Part shown: positions 21,372 to 21,837 of the stretch, piece by piece
How the letters are laid out: each line of letters opens with the position of its first letter
Position numbering within the stretch: position 1 is the first letter of the stretch
Origin: GCA-020348365 sp964347995
GTDB taxonomy: Archaea > Thermoproteota > Bathyarchaeia > Bathyarchaeales > Bathyarchaeaceae
Assembly (NCBI GenBank): GCA_964347995.1
Contig: CAYGBA010000023.1
Coordinates: 1-21,837, forward strand
Direction: 5' to 3'
Length of the DNA: 21,837 bases
Notes under the pieces: generated by a model
What the model saw: the letters and a program-made list of their open reading frames with translations, nothing else
Database searches by the model: none
What the model was told of the DNA's origin: nothing
Translations under genes and position numbers: made by a program

Positions 21372-21837
21372 CTATACTAGTTTTAACAATTGATAGGCCA
21401 GACGAGTCTTCAGGGGCACAGCCTTTGTCCTTCCACTCTTAATGTCTCTTATCATAGCAGGTAGATCATAATCGTATTCATCTCGACATCTTTTCGTTAT
21501 GCCTTCCAGCTGCTTCAGAACATGTGAGAAAACGATCTTCAAGCCATGCCTTACGATTCTACTTCTTATGCTTATGCGACAGTAGTCATCAAGCAAGGAT
21601 GGAGTCCAAAACAGATTGTGCTCCCAGCACCTAACATAAAGCTCGGAATGCTTCAGCCTCATGTCTTCAGCCATGAAGGGCTCAGCCCTTCCTCTAAGTG
21701 CTCCCATAGAGACGAGAAACAGTGGGACAATCAGACTCCTGAACGACCTTAACCGCTCCACAAGATCGATTGTGAGATCGAGGTCTCTATCGGTCTCTCC
21801 TGGCAAGCCAAAAATCAGGGTTGCGGCGGGAATCCAG
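21372..21837 (-). CDS. Radical SAM protein, C-terminal part (N-terminus beyond window)
   Basis: The frame is open to the right edge and encodes 154 residues of the C-terminal part. It starts with WIPAATLIFGLPGETDRDLD, where LPGETxxD is the conserved end of a radical SAM TIM barrel, then LTIDLVERLRSFRSLIVPLF and a helical tail ending YQLLKLV. The pattern is that of archaeal B12-binding-type radical SAM proteins, whose cobalamin and CxxxCxxC parts would lie upstream, outside the window. The reaction cannot be told from this half. The TTG at 21806 is internal, not the start. Confidence 0.8.
   Translation of the reverse strand, partial: WIPAATLIFGLPGETDRDLDLTIDLVERLRSFRSLIVPLFLVSMGALRGRAEPFMAEDMRLKHSELYVRCWEHNLFWTPSLLDDYCRISIRSRIVRHGLKIVFSHVLKQLEGITKRCRDEYDYDLPAMIRDIKSGRTKAVPLKTRLAYQLLKLV

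Overview
The window is archaeal chromosome. It carries ribosomal proteins found only in Archaea and Eukarya (eL19, eL32, eS4), the archaeal/eukaryal RNase P protein Rnp1 (Rpp29), a Sec61alpha-type SecY, TATA-box promoters and Shine-Dalgarno sites. Protein style and the mixed AT/GC content suggest an uncultured Thermoproteota/Bathyarchaeia-like lineage, but that placement is an inference from memory, not a search. The record is a scaffold: 100 Ns at 2080-2179 join two contigs whose ends share an identical 55-bp sequence.

Left part (1-11636), almost all on the minus strand. The spc-type ribosomal operon is transcribed from about 11660 leftward: uL22, uS3, uL29, Rnp1, uS17, uL14, uL24, eS4, uL5, uS14, uS8, uL6, eL32, eL19, uL18, uS5, uL30. 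Genes overlap by a few bases or lie 1-21 nt apart, and most have a clear Shine-Dalgarno. A T-run follows uL30. uL15, normally next, is absent. In its place sit an Hsp20 chaperone gene with its own promoter and the remnant of a SAM methyltransferase. SecY follows with its own TATA box, then directly an EMC3/Oxa1-like membrane protein (cut by the window edge), without the adenylate kinase gene often found between them. The usual S19-L2-L23-L4-L3 block is also absent upstream of uL22.

Middle part (11853-16995): a membrane-anchored HtrA-type serine protease with many N-glycosylation sequons, a small zinc-ribbon ORF, an unrecognised cysteine-containing protein, an aminoglycoside-phosphotransferase-fold kinase, S-adenosylhomocysteine hydrolase (on the plus strand), and a two-helix membrane protein with a glutamate-rich tail.

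Right part (17251-21837): a 59-residue helical protein missed by length cut-offs; a stand-alone PAS protein and endonuclease III that diverge from what looks like one shared TATA box; two convergent decayed genes (a HAD phosphatase and a small cysteine protein, each with a stop and a frameshift); a second helix-hairpin-helix DNA glycosylase; and the C-terminal part of a radical SAM protein.

I saw no CRISPR array, insertion sequence, tRNA or rRNA. No convincing new multi-gene system is present. The most informative anomalies are the fragmented ribosomal gene order, the artificial gap, the shared divergent promoter and the cluster of gene remnants.
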